In this document: positions 1 to 11,868 of the stretch, piece after piece | How positions within the stretch are numbered: position 1 is the stretch's first letter | Layout: every line of letters begins with the position of its first letter | NCBI GenBank assembly: GCA_000149265.1 | Contig: CH003396.1 | Coordinates: 830,117 to 894,116, forward strand | Length of the DNA stretch: 64,000 nucleotides | Direction: 5' to 3' | Origin: Ciona savignyi | Taxonomy: Eukaryota > Chordata > Ascidiacea > Phlebobranchia > Cionidae | Program-made: the position numbers and the translations under genes | Notes under the pieces: generated by a model | The model's database searches: none | What the model saw: the letters and a program-made list of their open reading frames with translations, nothing else | What the model was told of the DNA's origin: nothing

Positions 1-59
1 AATGTTTTACAATTCTAGGGGTTGTGTTTTGACATATCTAGGTCGTGTTTACTACGACA

Positions 60-430
60 TCAATTTTTGGGTTAGATAACTACTTTTGGGTGATTTCGGG
101 CGGACAAGACGCCCCTGTCAAGCGTGAATAAAAAAATACGAACAAAACATTATGTTTTTATAATCGCGCGTTCTACGTATGACAGGGTTGTCTTGTCCAT
201 TCGAGATCCTTTAGAAGGAATTTTCAAACCAAAGCAATTTTCAGATGTGGTAGATAGCATGACATAGATATGTCAAGACCCAGGGTTTTTCCTTCGTACA
301 TTAAAAAATCAAATTTACGGTTTTTCCTTCCTTCATTAAAAAAGTTAGGGGGAATCGCCTAGAATCGTAAAATAATAATGTACACTTTTTTGGTATTTGA
401 ATTTCTGGGAATCATAGCGCCCAAAACTGG
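60..430. repeat. Degenerate dispersed repeat
   Basis: Shares segments with 7370-7480 and 8560-8870, for example a 'ggacaagacgcccct'-like motif followed by an AT-rich stretch and a 'gtcttgtcc' motif. No coding signal is seen. It is probably old debris of the repeat complex that fills the first 15 kb. Confidence 0.4.
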
Positions 431-625
431 TCGCTAGCTAGTCGGTTGTGTCCTTGGGCAAGGCAAATAATGGACATTTCCTGAACCCACCGGATTAATG
501 GGTCCTTCTAAATTGAAGAAACGTGTCTATCACTTACAACACACTGCTTCGGCAACCCAACGGTGGGCGCGAGGTGCTCTGACGATTGTCCGTGTGTTAA
601 CCCCCTTGGTTTTCCCATTTTAGTA
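426..625 (+). repeat. tRNA-derived SINE, 5'-truncated
   Basis: Lacks the tRNA-like head but carries the body of the SINE family whose full copy is at 22262-22585: 'ggtcgctagctagtcggttg', a 'cctgaaccca..ggattaatgggt' block, 'acaacacactgc' and 'gtgttaacccccttgg'. Confidence 0.8.
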
Positions 626-766
626 TAAAACATTACTCCAGTGGGTTCAGTCGATATGTGCTAAATGCCTTGCTTAATGACATAAGCGACTAGTTTGTTC
701 ACAATTTCGATCCTAGAACCTTTCGAATGAAAGGCTACCCAGTTTGTTTCTGCAATGCACAGTTAA

Positions 767-2453
767 CTAGAGAGTGTCAACCACGTGTTTAACCACCACT
801 ATTTATAAAACACATAATGTAAGTTATATATTTAAGCGAGCAGGGTCCTTTACCACATTTTGTATTTTATACACCGAGTATATAGTTTGTTTCTGCAAGC
901 ATAAACGCATGGGTCCCTGGGGTAACAATCCAATCTTGTTATTAATGTTCATTACGCAATATATGTTATTTTCAGATACGTGGACGCCAGGTCCATGTTA
1001 TCCAATATTTTAGAAAGTTTTAACCGAGCTGCCATAGTTTTGTTTCTGCAAGCATAAACGTATGGGTCCCATAGTTATCAAACCAATCTTATTTTCCATG
1101 TGAAGTAAAAAAAATAATCATGTTAGATTTACGAACATTTCACCACAAATATTTTAAATTAAAGACTCATGTCAAAAGCGCTGTAGTGAAATGAAGCTAA
1201 ATTCCTAAACAGCCCGATTTAGTTTTTATGGCTTCGGGAAATTTCCCTGGGTTTAGTACATAAATTTTTGTTTTTACATATCTGGGTCATGTTATCCAAC
1301 AATTCTTAAAGTTATAATCCGAATTGACGACTAATTGTTGTTGATTTGTTGAGATGTCTGCGCGCCATGCCATGCCTGTCACAATCATGATTTGAGGACA
1401 AAATCTTATTTTTTAGATTATTTCCCTAGGTATTTTTTTTATTTCTTTAAAATGTTAAATCAGTTGCTAATGCACTTACATTCCAATCTGATTTAAATTT
1501 GAGAAGCCGTTTAAGCGCTATGCCCTAAAAAGCTATTTATTTAGAAAAAAAAACGTTTTGACTTTTTACGTACTAGGGGAATTCTCGATGTATTACCCAA
1601 AATTTTGGTTTTTGCATTTCTAGACCATGTTGTCTAACAAATTACAAAGTTTCATTACGATTTCCTTACCCCTTCTGGTAGATTGTGAAGCCACAGGCCA
1701 TAACTGTTACAATCGGAATATGGGAACATATGTTTATTTTTAGGGTATTTCCCCGAGTAAATAATTTGTTTCTTCTTATTCGTAAGGCAATGGCTAATAC
1801 ACATACATTTTACCAAATCTGATCAACATTGGAGCAGTCGTTCCTGCGCTATGCCCCAAAATGCTAAATTTTTAGAAAAAATATCGTTTTGTTTTTTACC
1901 TCCCAGGGGAATCCCCCTCGATAAATTACCTCAAATTTTGGTTTCACCATATCTAGACCATGTGCGCTAACAAATGTTAAAGTTTCATTAAGATTCCATT
2001 ACCCGTTCCTATAGATGTCGGAGCCACAAGCCATGCATGTCACAATCATGATTTGAGAACAAAATCTTATTTTTTAGGGTATTTTTCTAGATAATTTTTT
2101 TATTTCTTTAAAGTGTTATATCATTGGCTAATGTTCTTACATTTTACCAAACCTAATTAAAATTGGAGTAGTCGTTCAAGCGCTATGCCCAAAAAAGCTA
2201 TTTTTAGAAAAAAATACCGTTTTGGTTTTTCCCCTCTCGGGGGAATCCCCGTAAATAAATTACCTAAAATTTTGGTTTCTGCATATTAAGACCATGTGCG
2301 TTAACAAATGTCAAAGTTTCATTACGAATGCATAACCCCTTCTGGTAGATGTCGGAACCACAAGCCATGCCTGTCAAACCTTTGACGAAAAAAAAACAGT
2401 AAAAAACGGACAAAAACAATATGTGTCCCATTTTTTCAAATGGGACCCATAAT
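767..2453 (-). mobile_element. Helitron-like nonautonomous element E1 with ~333 bp internal units
   Basis: Inverted copy of the element at 9486-15186. Read on the minus strand it opens with 'attatgggtcccattt' and an imperfect hairpin (bases 2420-2450). It then runs through about three tandem units, with the 'ctgtcacaatcatgattt' block recurring near 1375, 1703, 2036 and 2366, and ends in 'gttgacactctctag' followed by T. CTAG followed by T and central tandem repeats recall Helitron or Helentron-associated elements such as DINE-1. No Rep/helicase gene is present, so class assignment is inference. About 1.69 kb, close to the 1.63 kb of E2 after removing its insertion. Confidence 0.65.
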
Positions 2454-4540
2454 AAGTAACAAGGTCAAATTGCCACATACAACATGTAGACAATACTTTA
2501 CTCTAGTAACAGTGAAACAACCTTTGGCCTTTTAAGTGACTACAAACACCGGTGTACGGAAAACAATAAATTTAAGCCGAAGCCATAACAAAGTACAAAT
2601 ATTTGTACTTCATTGGCTGGCGTAACAGTGCCTGTTTACAAAAAGTAGAAAAACCCCTAATACGTAGACACCCATTTAACAATGCATTACAAACTAAACG
2701 TGTGGTTGGAATAGGATATTCATGTTTATCTCAGTGGATGTGAAAAAGATTACCTTGCCAAGCGCGAATGCAAGCATTTTTATTTTTATTTAATAAAGGG
2801 AAACAGTATTTTGAGCGATAACAGATTGTCAAATAATAAGAAAAAATAACTTATCTAACACATTGACACTATCTAGTTTTAATTATGAATTAATTGTTCT
2901 TCGTTTAAATTAAGAATGAACTAAGTATTGTCGGCAAACTTGTCATGTGTATTACTGTTTCCACACTGTTATATCGTACAGACTTTGACCTGGAAAAATA
3001 CCGGGAAAAAGTAACTAAGTTTTATCTCTGTTATTGTACAAGGTAGCGTGCTCACACAATTTCGCACCCCCCGCCAGTTTACCGGAGCTAGTAAAGTGTG
3101 TTGTGTATGTTTGAAACATTCTTTCAGTTTTAGGAAAATCCATTACTACACTTGGTTAAGGCAATTACCGGTAGAAGGACCTAAACGGCTAGCTAGTTAG
3201 TTTCAATCCTACAACATTTCGGGGGTAACGCGACGTTTTATAATACAATTTAATTAAGGAACAACGTCACAACACCACATGTAAAATGTAGACGAAACTT
3301 AATTCCAGAAACAATAAAACAACCTTTTGCCTATTGTGTGGATGCGGAACTTAATTGTACGGAAAACACCTCATTTAAATATTAAGCTGTGCTTACGCTG
3401 TTTGAGAGTTGACAAATATTAGCTATCTTAACAGAGTCTATGTTTAAAAGTGGAAAGTACCAGGGCTGCAACGATAAAAAAGTATCGATAATCTCGGGTG
3501 ACGTTCCGCGAGTAAACATGGGGAATTAAATAAAAGTTCAACGTCTCTAACGAATTGATATGCAGTTCTTGATGACAATAAAACTTCGGTTTGTTTTTAA
3601 ATAACGCTTGCAAGTGAAATCAATCTATTTACAACTATAGGCACAGGAAAAGGAGTTGGAACTGCAACAAGGCAATAGTTTTATTTATTTTAAGTCAGAT
3701 TTTATTTTCATCAGTATTATACAAGGCGGGCACACGGTTAGTACACGTATTTAGGCAAAGAATTTGAAATACTTAAAGTTTGTCAGTGTTGTTTATTTGG
3801 GGTTTAAATAAGACTAAGCGTATATACGGTTCTGAAAAAAAGTTAGAATTGGGAGAATTCTTACGCTTAAAATAATAAACGTTTATGTTTGTGACAGTGA
3901 ACTTACAAGTTGATTTTACAATACGATCTATTGGATTTATGTTTTCAAAGACGTGTTAGTTGTTGATGCGTAAATTTCTTTTATTCTCTGGCTTTTCTTG
4001 TTAAGTTCGGCGGAACCAAGTTTAGAGAATGTGGCCCTGCCTACACAATTGAAGTTCTGCTATAATAATGGGTTTTCTTCGAATCCGAAGGAAACACATT
4101 TTGATTTTACCTTATTTTTTCTTTTCTATTTTTATGTTTTGGGAATATTTGGCACCGGTTCGTTTAGACCAGTCGGTATTTTGAAACTGTTAAAAATAAG
4201 TCACTTTATATTGCAAGGAAAGTCGCGAAACCATCAGTTTCTGCTTGCAGAAATAAACGTTATATACTTTGAATAAGATATACCAAGGTTAACGAAGCCG
4301 AGGGGAATTTCCCTCCTTAATCAATTTAAAGACTGTTAGACGTGTGTTGTACCAAATACGTAAAATATTATCCTAATAGTCTAAGCAATTAAGATTTGTT
4401 TCTGGATCATGTTTGTGTTAATGCCATGGTATGATTAAGTTGTCCAATTAGATTGATACTTGCAGGAATCCAAATTGGCATGCGGATAGTCGACCTTTAA
4501 TTTTACAAAAAAAATAATTAAAATTCATGTTTTTTTTGTA
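2454..4540. other. Spacer with dispersed repeats, no gene seen
   Basis: Contains two copies (about 2455-2620 and 3250-3400) of a dispersed repeat marked by 'gtacggaaaaca' and an 'aacaaccttt.gcct' block; a third lies near 16830-16950. A badly decayed minus-strand SINE lies around 3050-3215. Around 4240-4290 there is a fragment resembling the CTAG-proximal end of E1. No ORF here has recognisable similarity. Confidence 0.5.
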
Positions 4541-4597
4541 GCGTATCGCTTTTATATTTTATGTATAATCACAGAAATAATTATACAACAAACCAGT

Positions 4598-6863
4598 ATG
4601 TCTGAACAAGACTTTATGTCACATATTGCAAAAAGTTACGATATCGATTACGACAAAGAGAAAATTGGAATCGCTGCCCTGTTTCTGCTTCTTGACCACA
4701 CGGTAGGTTAATTTTGATATCCGAAGACAATGTATATAAAAAAATACTTATTGCAGAGAAAAAAGCAAATATAGCAGCCCGAAAAGATTTTGGTGATTTC
4801 AAGAAACTCCTTCATCGATATGAGATTTGAAGTAAAAGAATATGAAAGGACTGGCCTTAACGAAGTAGTAAGTAGTGTAAAATATAGTCAATACTTTATA
4901 TATTAAAAAGTGGTATGGGAAATTGGGACACATATTATTCTGTTCATTTTTTTTCGTCAAACGCTGAACAGGCATTTCATGTTGCCCCGACATCTACCAA
5001 AAAGGTTAAACTAAGCGCAATGAAGCTTTCAGAAATGTTGGATAAATTGGTATATCCACAAACTTACATTTTTGTGTTAGGTCTAGGGCAATTCCTTAGG
5101 GTCAACACTAACCAAATTGGCCTTTCATCACAAATTTTTTTTTTTAAGCAATGCGCTTTAAAGGGTGGTTTAATTTTAATCGGATTTAGTAAAACAATTC
5201 AGTTTATGCATGCTATGTCGCCCCCATATAAGAAATGCTTAAATAAAATTGAAAGTTCAAGGTTTTGTTGAATAACCTGACCTAAACTGTATTTGGTTTA
5301 TAAATCTAGTTAAACTCCGCGGGGCCGTGAAACCATATCGAACTTTTTTTCGGAAATTAAGTTTTTGTCACCGTAGCGCTTAACAAGATGTTTTAATAAT
5401 AATAAATTATCTTTGGAAACGAAATTAACATGATCCAATAAAATACAACCGACATTTGGGTTATAAACATAGTGTTTTTCCCCAAAGTCGTCAAGAATTC
5501 TCTGTGTATTAATTATACATAATCTAATTTATTTTTATTTATAAGGAACTGAAACAAATGTTAGAATCTGAGCGGTTTACTAAACCGTACCCTGGCGCCT
5601 ACGAGAATGCAAAGGCGGCTACCAAAGACGTCCAAATCGATGGCATTAGAGACGATATTCCAGAATATCACAGCTGCTTCATCGCAATGTTTTTTGGCCA
5701 TGGAGGACCTGGCTACATAAAGTCTGATGGAGACCAAATTGATATACATAAAGACATTCTACCCAAGTTCTTTCCGGATCAATGCTTGAATGGGAAACCC
5801 AAAATTTTCATTTTCCAGGTGTGTCTCGACGGTAAAATTTTAGAATAAGTTTAAATTTCAAAATTCACATTAAAGTTTTTAAAGCTATGACAGCACGTTG
5901 TACAAGTTTATGTTTTCAATGGTTGCGGAAGATAAATTTTATGATTATATCATAACTGCGTGTTACAACAATGTACAATCTGCGGATGTCGCATGCACAA
6001 TTTTCCGATATTTGAGGCTTCTGGCTACAAGGGTTTTATTATTTTCCTAGGCTTGTCGAGGACAACTACAAAACATTGCTAAAGGAAACGGAAATTCAAA
6101 CGAACTCAGCGATGCGGAAATCCCGGCATCCGGTTCTGATATGTTGCTGTGTTATTCTGCTTGGAATAGTAAGTATTAAATATTCCAACATTTACGAAAA
6201 ACTAATTAATCGGGATTATTTTATAGATTTTGTGTCATACGTTGGAGACGATCCTAAACAAGGAACACCATACCTGCAAACTTTGCATCAACTATTAAGG
6301 AACTATGGTGGTAAATTTATGTTATATTAATTTTTGTAATCTATTAGTTTTTTACACAGTACTAAAAATAAAACTAGATAAATTAAATGTTAGCAACCGT
6401 CGGCCACTAAATTAGGAATGAAAAAAGACCGAAATTTGGGTACAAATCGTTTGTTTACGCAATGACAATAATCTTTTTGGATAGATATGTAAGATTTCTG
6501 CGATCATAAAGTATTTAATCCTAGGATTAAACATCTAAATCTTTTTTAAACTGCCTTTCTGCTTATAACGTTAGTGACTAATAACTTTACTTGTTTTTCA
6601 TTGTCCATATTAAGCCGACACAAAATGCACAACGAAAACGACACTTGATTCAAATATTTTAATTGCATACAGATGGACACTTCAGTTTTACTGAAATCCT
6701 AACTGCTGTCAGTCGCCAGGTAAGTCAGCATGGAGTTGATATCACGAAAAAAGGTGCAATTGGAGTACAAATGCCGTGCTTCGAATCTTCCCTGAGAGAG
6801 AAGTTGTTTCTAAAGGTCAACCCGCCCGCTCCTACCTACCAAGCAGTAACCAGCGATATGTAA
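4598..6863 (+). CDS. Caspase-family cysteine protease (frame break in exon 2)
   Basis: Six exons fit: 4598-4702, 4759-4867, 5546-5818, 6051-6168, 6227-6310, 6673-6863, about 292 aa with almost no prodomain. Caspases cut proteins after Asp during apoptosis or inflammation. The catalytic His lies in 'FFGHGGPGYI' (about residue 123). The catalytic Cys lies in QACRG (about residue 164), split by an intron between Q and A. The small-subunit end 'KKGAIGVQMPCFESSLREKL' matches the caspase strand before the C-terminus. All splice phases agree, but exon 2 changes frame by one extra base near 4817-4820. The region aligned to the usual SWR motif reads SYV, so the S1-pocket Arg appears absent. It may be a divergent caspase, a recent pseudogene or a sequence error. 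Intron 2 holds a copy of the E1/E2 repeat. A candidate polyA signal AATAAA is at 7276-7281. An upstream AG near 4541 could be a 5' splice or trans-splice site. Confidence 0.86.
4911..5200 (+). repeat. Fragment of the E1/E2 repeat inside caspase intron 2
   Basis: Begins 'tatgggaaattgggacacat', followed by a T-rich 'tttttttcgtcaaacgct' block and 'gccccgacatctacc', in the same order as at 8886-9020 and 9486-9620. It shows that pieces of the family also occur singly. Confidence 0.7.
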
Positions 6864-6949
6864 AACAACTTTCTTTCGTGCCAACCATTTAGCATAAAAT
6901 AACAATAATTCAGCTTGTAGTGCATTAAAGTTGATTCCTAGAGTAACAA

Positions 6950-7180
6950 TGATCACAACGTCAGTAAAGCAGTAATCATATTAGTTGTACATTCGTACTG
7001 TGCGCATTTAAGTAATCAGAAAGCGATAATCATATGTCAACCACCATCATTTATGAAATACATTTTGATTGTAACCTTTATTTATATATGTATATAAACA
7101 TGTGCTAGCAGAAACTAATTATAAGCCCCTGAGTTAACAAACCAAACTTGTTTACCATATTTAGTTGAAGTATATATTAG
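6950..7180 (+). repeat. Degenerate terminal segment of the E1 family
   Basis: 'atgtcaaccaccatcattta' and the following AT-rich blocks align with the CTAG-proximal end of E1 (near 774-950), but the terminal CTAG is not recognisable. Confidence 0.45.
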
Positions 7181-7289
7181 TTAGATATCTTCATTTATAG
7201 AATGTGCTTTATGTGCATTTAAAGTTATTTCATAGGTGTGTTATTATGTTGTATGTATATATTGATTCTAATCAAAATAAAACATTGGA

Positions 7290-8885
7290 AACATCAATTT
7301 AAATTACTCAAGTAAAGGTTGTTCTTTGGTATAAAACACCAAAAGTTTAGTTCCGGGTAATCAAGGTAATATAAGCCACCACCTATAAAATTTTTCAAAC
7401 GCCTCTTACATTCTTTTTGGACGGACAAGCGCCCCTTACGCGTATGCTAAAAAATATAAACAAAATTTGTGTAAATAATTTTAAAATTGATTACATGTTT
7501 TTCGCATGTGAACTATTATTGCATTAAAATCTATTCAAATTTGGGTAATTAGGTGATGTGCTATGATCTCTAGAAAATCAAATGCCAAAAATTAAAAGAA
7601 TATTGCCATACTTTTCTAGGGAAACCGCTTAATTTTGGGTTTTGGAAAATCTAGGTGTTATTACAGTCAAAAAATATCTTGGGCATATCCTTGGGCCGTG
7701 TATATTTTCCTTTGTACTATATATAATTTTATCTTAAACTGGCCAAGTATGGAAAAAATCAATGTGATATCAACGAATTATTCTAGGATTATCCATGACT
7801 GTTCAAATTTGTTTAATAATTTATTAATTAATATTACTAAATGTATAAAGCTATTTAATTTTTGTGTGTTTAATAATACGGGTTGAATATTTCGTTAAAC
7901 GATTATCCTCGACCTAATTTCAAAGCTTTATGGAATCGATACGAAAATGTTTAAAGTCCATCGTTTGACACGTACGATGACAATAGAAAGAATTGCCAAA
8001 ATTTGCATTCTTTTAAACGGTATTTATTTTTAAAAGAAACACAAAACTGAATTTGTCCCTCTATGACGTTGTTGGCTTCCCTTTGTTAAAATGGAAACAT
8101 TGTTTTGCCCTTTTTTTCGTAACGCTTTGACATGGGTGGACTACATGACCTATAAATGGTACAACCCAAAATTAAGGTATTTACTTTTCGAGGGCATACC
8201 CCTTGAAACAACAATTGACGTTCCATTCGGCATTACATTTTCTAGGTACTATAGCCACCAACATAGTTGCCCAAATTAAATTAATTGTGTATAATGTTAG
8301 TTTTTTTACCAAAACTATTAAAAAAACGATAATTTTTTTTCCAAATATGTTTAAAACGAAATCCGAACTAGCATGTCCATAGTTTACGTTGACTTTTTGT
8401 TGAAAGCATCCATTGGCGTCAAATCGTTGACGTTTACAGCTAGATTCCAGTCTCATCTTGAAGCACTTCTCGCTTTTTATACGAAAAGTATCATTACAAA
8501 ATTTACTGAAAGTATTAAAAAAATTCCCTTTAAAGTATCGATTTTAGGGGATTTGCCATTCATGTTAGCTACCACATCTAAAAGTTTGTTTTGTTTGAAA
8601 GTTCCTTCCAAAATATTCCGAACGGACAAGACAACCCGGTAGGACGCGGGATTATAGTATCATATTGTTTTTGTTCGTTTTTTCGTCAAACCCTTGACAT
8701 GGGTGTCTTGTACGTCGGAAATTATCTAAAAGAAATTATCAAACCGAAAAAAATGTCTTAGTAAACATGACCTTCATATGTCAAAACCAAAAATTTAAAG
8801 GTTCACGCCTGGGAAAAGATTTAGAACCCTAAAATCGTAAAACACTAATTGACATTTTGTCATTTGATTTTCCAGGGATTAGGTA
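7290..8885. repeat. Decayed repeat region, no gene seen
   Basis: Recurring blocks such as 'atagccacca.cata.ttgc' (8250, 9340) and 'cggacaag.c.cccc' (7425, 8620) show this is built from old repeat copies related to the flanking elements. The open frames are short and have no recognisable domains. Confidence 0.45.
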
Positions 8886-9480
8886 GTTATTATGGGTCCG
8901 ATTTGGAAAAATGGGACACATATTGTTTTTGTCCGTTTTTTTGCGTTTTTTTCGTTTTTTTCGTTTTTTTTCGTCAAACGCTTGACAGGCATGGCATGTC
9001 GCCCCGACATCTACCAGAAGGAATAATGGGATCGCAATGAAACTTTGTCATTTGTTAGACAACATGGTCTTAATATAGAAAAACCAAAATTTTCGGTGAT
9101 AAATTTAGGGGAATTCCCCTTGGACGCTAAAAAACAAAACGGTAATTTTTCCTTAAAAAATTGGTTTTTGAAGCATAGCGTTTAAACGACTGGTCCAATT
9201 TTAATAAGATTTGGTGAAATGTAAGTGCCCCAACCTGATTTAACAAAATACTAAAATTTAAACTTTTATTCTTATGGAATTCACTAGGATCTTAAAATAA
9301 TATTTGTAAACATTTATCCTCTTGTTTTACTACGTACCATAGCCACCACATACTGTTGCAAACTTTGTTATATATATCACTTTTTGCATTTAAAACTATT
9401 AAAGCTTATAGATCGTGTCTGGGAATATATAAGAAATGTTTTATTCATGGAAATGCGTATTTGTAGCAAATTTGCCAGTT
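8886..9480 (+). repeat. Partial copy of the E2 repeat, directly upstream of E2
   Basis: Starts with the same 'tattatgggtcc' opening as E2, followed by T-rich 'cgtttttttcg' runs, 'gccccgacatctaccagaag' and the 'gaattccccttgga' block. It decays after about 9290 and lacks the CTAG end. Confidence 0.65.
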
Positions 9481-9789
9481 GCTTTATTATTATGGGTCCC
9501 ATTTGAAAAAATGGGACACATATTGTTTTTGTCCGTTTTTTTTCGTTTTTTTCTTCTTTTTTTTCTTTTTTTTCTCCGTCAAACGCTTGGCAGGCATGGC
9601 ATGGCGCCCCGACATCTACCAGAAGGAATAATAGAATCGCAATGAAACTTGGTGATTTTTTAGACAACATGGTCTACATATGCAGAAACCAAAATTTTGG
9701 GTAATAAATTTAGGGGAATTCCCCTTGGACGTTAAAAACCAAAACGGTCATTTTTTTCTAAAGAATAGCTTTTTAGGCCATAGCGCTTG

Positions 9790-9794
9790 AACGG
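9790..9794. repeat. Target-site duplication AACGG, left copy
   Basis: Identical to 13859-13863 on the other side of the retrotransposon. Five-base duplication is usual for Ty3/gypsy integrases. Confidence 0.9.
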
Positions 9795-10037
9795 TGAAAT
9801 GATTTCGTAGTTGTAAATCATTAACTTTATTATAAGCTTAAACGAAATTATAACGAAACATAATATCTGCAATAAAGAAAAGTACAAATAAGTGCGAACG
9901 TAAATAAGTCACCATGCTAACACAATCGAGCTGACTGCAGGTTAGAAGTCGCACAGCACAACATAAAGGAAAAAAAAGCAAGGCGTGTAATTAACGTGAG
10001 CGCGCAGCGGCAATGTTAATTATTACAATTCACGTCA
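9795..10037 (-). repeat. LTR (3' LTR in element sense)
   Basis: About 243 bp, read on plus from 'tgaaatgatttcg' to 'aattcacgtca' (TG...CA ends). Differs from the other LTR by only a few substitutions or small indels, which suggests recent insertion. On the minus strand a purine-rich tract (10038-10055, 'aaaggatgggagaa') lies directly upstream, as expected of a polypurine tract. Confidence 0.95.
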
Positions 10038-10055
10038 TTCTCCCATCCTTTAAAT
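10038..10055 (-). other. Polypurine tract
   Basis: Purine-rich on the minus strand immediately before the 3' LTR; the expected primer site for plus-strand DNA synthesis of the element. Confidence 0.7.
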
Positions 10056-10145
10056 CAGGAATAGTTGTAAACAATAGCCATCACAAACATAACATCATTT
10101 TAAATCAGGAATAATCGTAAACGATAGCAATCACAATACATAAGT

Positions 10146-11868
10146 TCAGTATCTCGCCGGTGGTACACCTTTATTAACACGAGACGAACGCCTTAACACA
10201 ATCTCATTGTCCATCCCAGTAGTTTCAGAGTCGCCCGATGTAACCTCATCCGTTAAAGGATCACTTTTGTGTGTACGTACGAACCGTCGAAGATGAACCG
10301 TTCCAGGTACCGTCATCCATGAGGGAATAGATGTACCTGTGGAAGAACGACGCTGGAAATTAAAGAAACGCCCGTGGGGCGTTGAGTTGGTAGCAGTACA
10401 AACAAGTGACCTGATCGAATGAAGTGCGTCAGCTAAAACAGATTCCCATTCTGACAGTGGTAATAAATGAGTTCTTACTGCCAACTGGATCGTTTTCCAC
10501 ACGGTACCAACTGTTTTCTCCGCTTGGCCATTTCCCGATGGATGGTATATGCTTGACTTACTGGAAGCAATCCCTCTTTGTATAAGATAGTTCCTAAACC
10601 CGGTTGATGCGAATGCTGAGCCGTTATCGGAGTGAATGAAGCCAGGCATCCCACATAGTGCGAAAAGCTTGTCCATACACTGTATAACAGTCGAGGTTGT
10701 CATGTCTTTGCAAGGAAATGCAAAAGAAAAACGAGAAAATTCGTCGACAACAATCAATAAGTATTTATTTTGGGTTGTAGATTGCAATGGGCCTTTAAAA
10801 TCAATACTTATGCGTTCCATAGGTTGTGTTGCTTTAATAAGTGTTCCTTCTGCTTGACGGTAAAATTGTGGATTCACTTCTGCACAAATTTTACAAGCTG
10901 AAGTCACTCGTTTAACTTCCGTCATGGAAAACGGCAAGTTTTTCATTCGTACGAAATGCATCATTCTTGACACACCTGGATGGCATAAATTGTTGTGCAG
11001 AAGTTCTAGATTAGACGAGGGTGACACAGATGAGACGAATGCTCTTGTGAATGAATCGGGTCCAACATTCTGCTGACCGGGGCGATATTTTATATCATAG
11101 GAGAAGGAAGCCAACTCCATGCGCCATTGTTGCACCTTGGTGCTCTTAATCTTAGAACGACGACGATTATCTAACATAAACGCTACAGAACGTTGATCAG
11201 TTATTAGTGTAAACTTACGTCTGTGTAATAAGTGCGACCACTTCCTGATTGCTTCTACGATGGCAGTTGCCTCCTTTTCGTAAGCGGGATAGAGAGTTTC
11301 ACTCCCTTGCAGTGTCAGAGACATGAAAGCGACGGGGCGGCCACCTTGATTTAACGTAGCGGACACAGCGATGTCGAAAGCATCGCACTCAACGAGAAAC
11401 GGGACACTTTCGTCCATTGATTTTAACCCCGCATTTTCCAATTCCTTCTTCAACAACTCAAAGGCTGCTAGCGCATCAGGTGATAGGGGGAAGTTAGTTG
11501 CTTTTGCGAGTGGTCGAATTTTATCCGCAAAACAGCTAATCCACTTCGCGTAGTATGCAAACATTCCCAAAACTCTGCGAAGTGAACGAAAATCACTAGG
11601 TGGTGGAAATTCGTTTAAAGGGCGCATTCTTTCCGGATCAGGCTTCACGATACCATTTCCAACAACATAACCGAGGATTTGTATGCAGGGTACAGCAGTA
11701 ATGGTTTTCGATTCATTTAGTGTAAGGTTCCTTCGGCGTACAGCTTTTAGGAACGTTTCTACATTACGGTCGTGCTCCTCCTTGTTACGTCCAGCAACAG
11801 TTACATTGTCCAAGTAAGGAAATGTGTCTTTCAAGTTTTCTTCTTGAACAAACTCTGAAATTTCCGTT
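10146..11868 (-). CDS. Retrotransposon pol, distal part: RT end, RNase H, integrase
   Basis: Continues the polyprotein in the -1 frame relative to the upstream ORF. It opens with the RT active-site strand 'FPYLDNVTVAG', which has YLDN where most RTs have YxDD. Then come the RNase H-like segment ('FLVECDAFD', 'LITDQRS'), an H-H-C-C zinc-binding region (first His in 'LCHPG', cysteines in 'CKIC'), and the integrase core with the acidic residues in 'SIDFKGP', 'HSDNGSAF' and 'GQAEKTV'. The C-terminus is basic and Ser/Arg-rich and ends in 'PPARY'. Open from about 11868; there is no ATG at the start of this frame, which supports a broken single polyprotein rather than a separate gene. Confidence 0.94.

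Noticed and set aside
11831-11868. Programmed -1 frameshift between the retrotransposon ORFs
   Set aside because: The A/T run lacks an X-XXY-YYZ heptamer in the reading phase, and the shift lies inside reverse transcriptase rather than between gag and pol.
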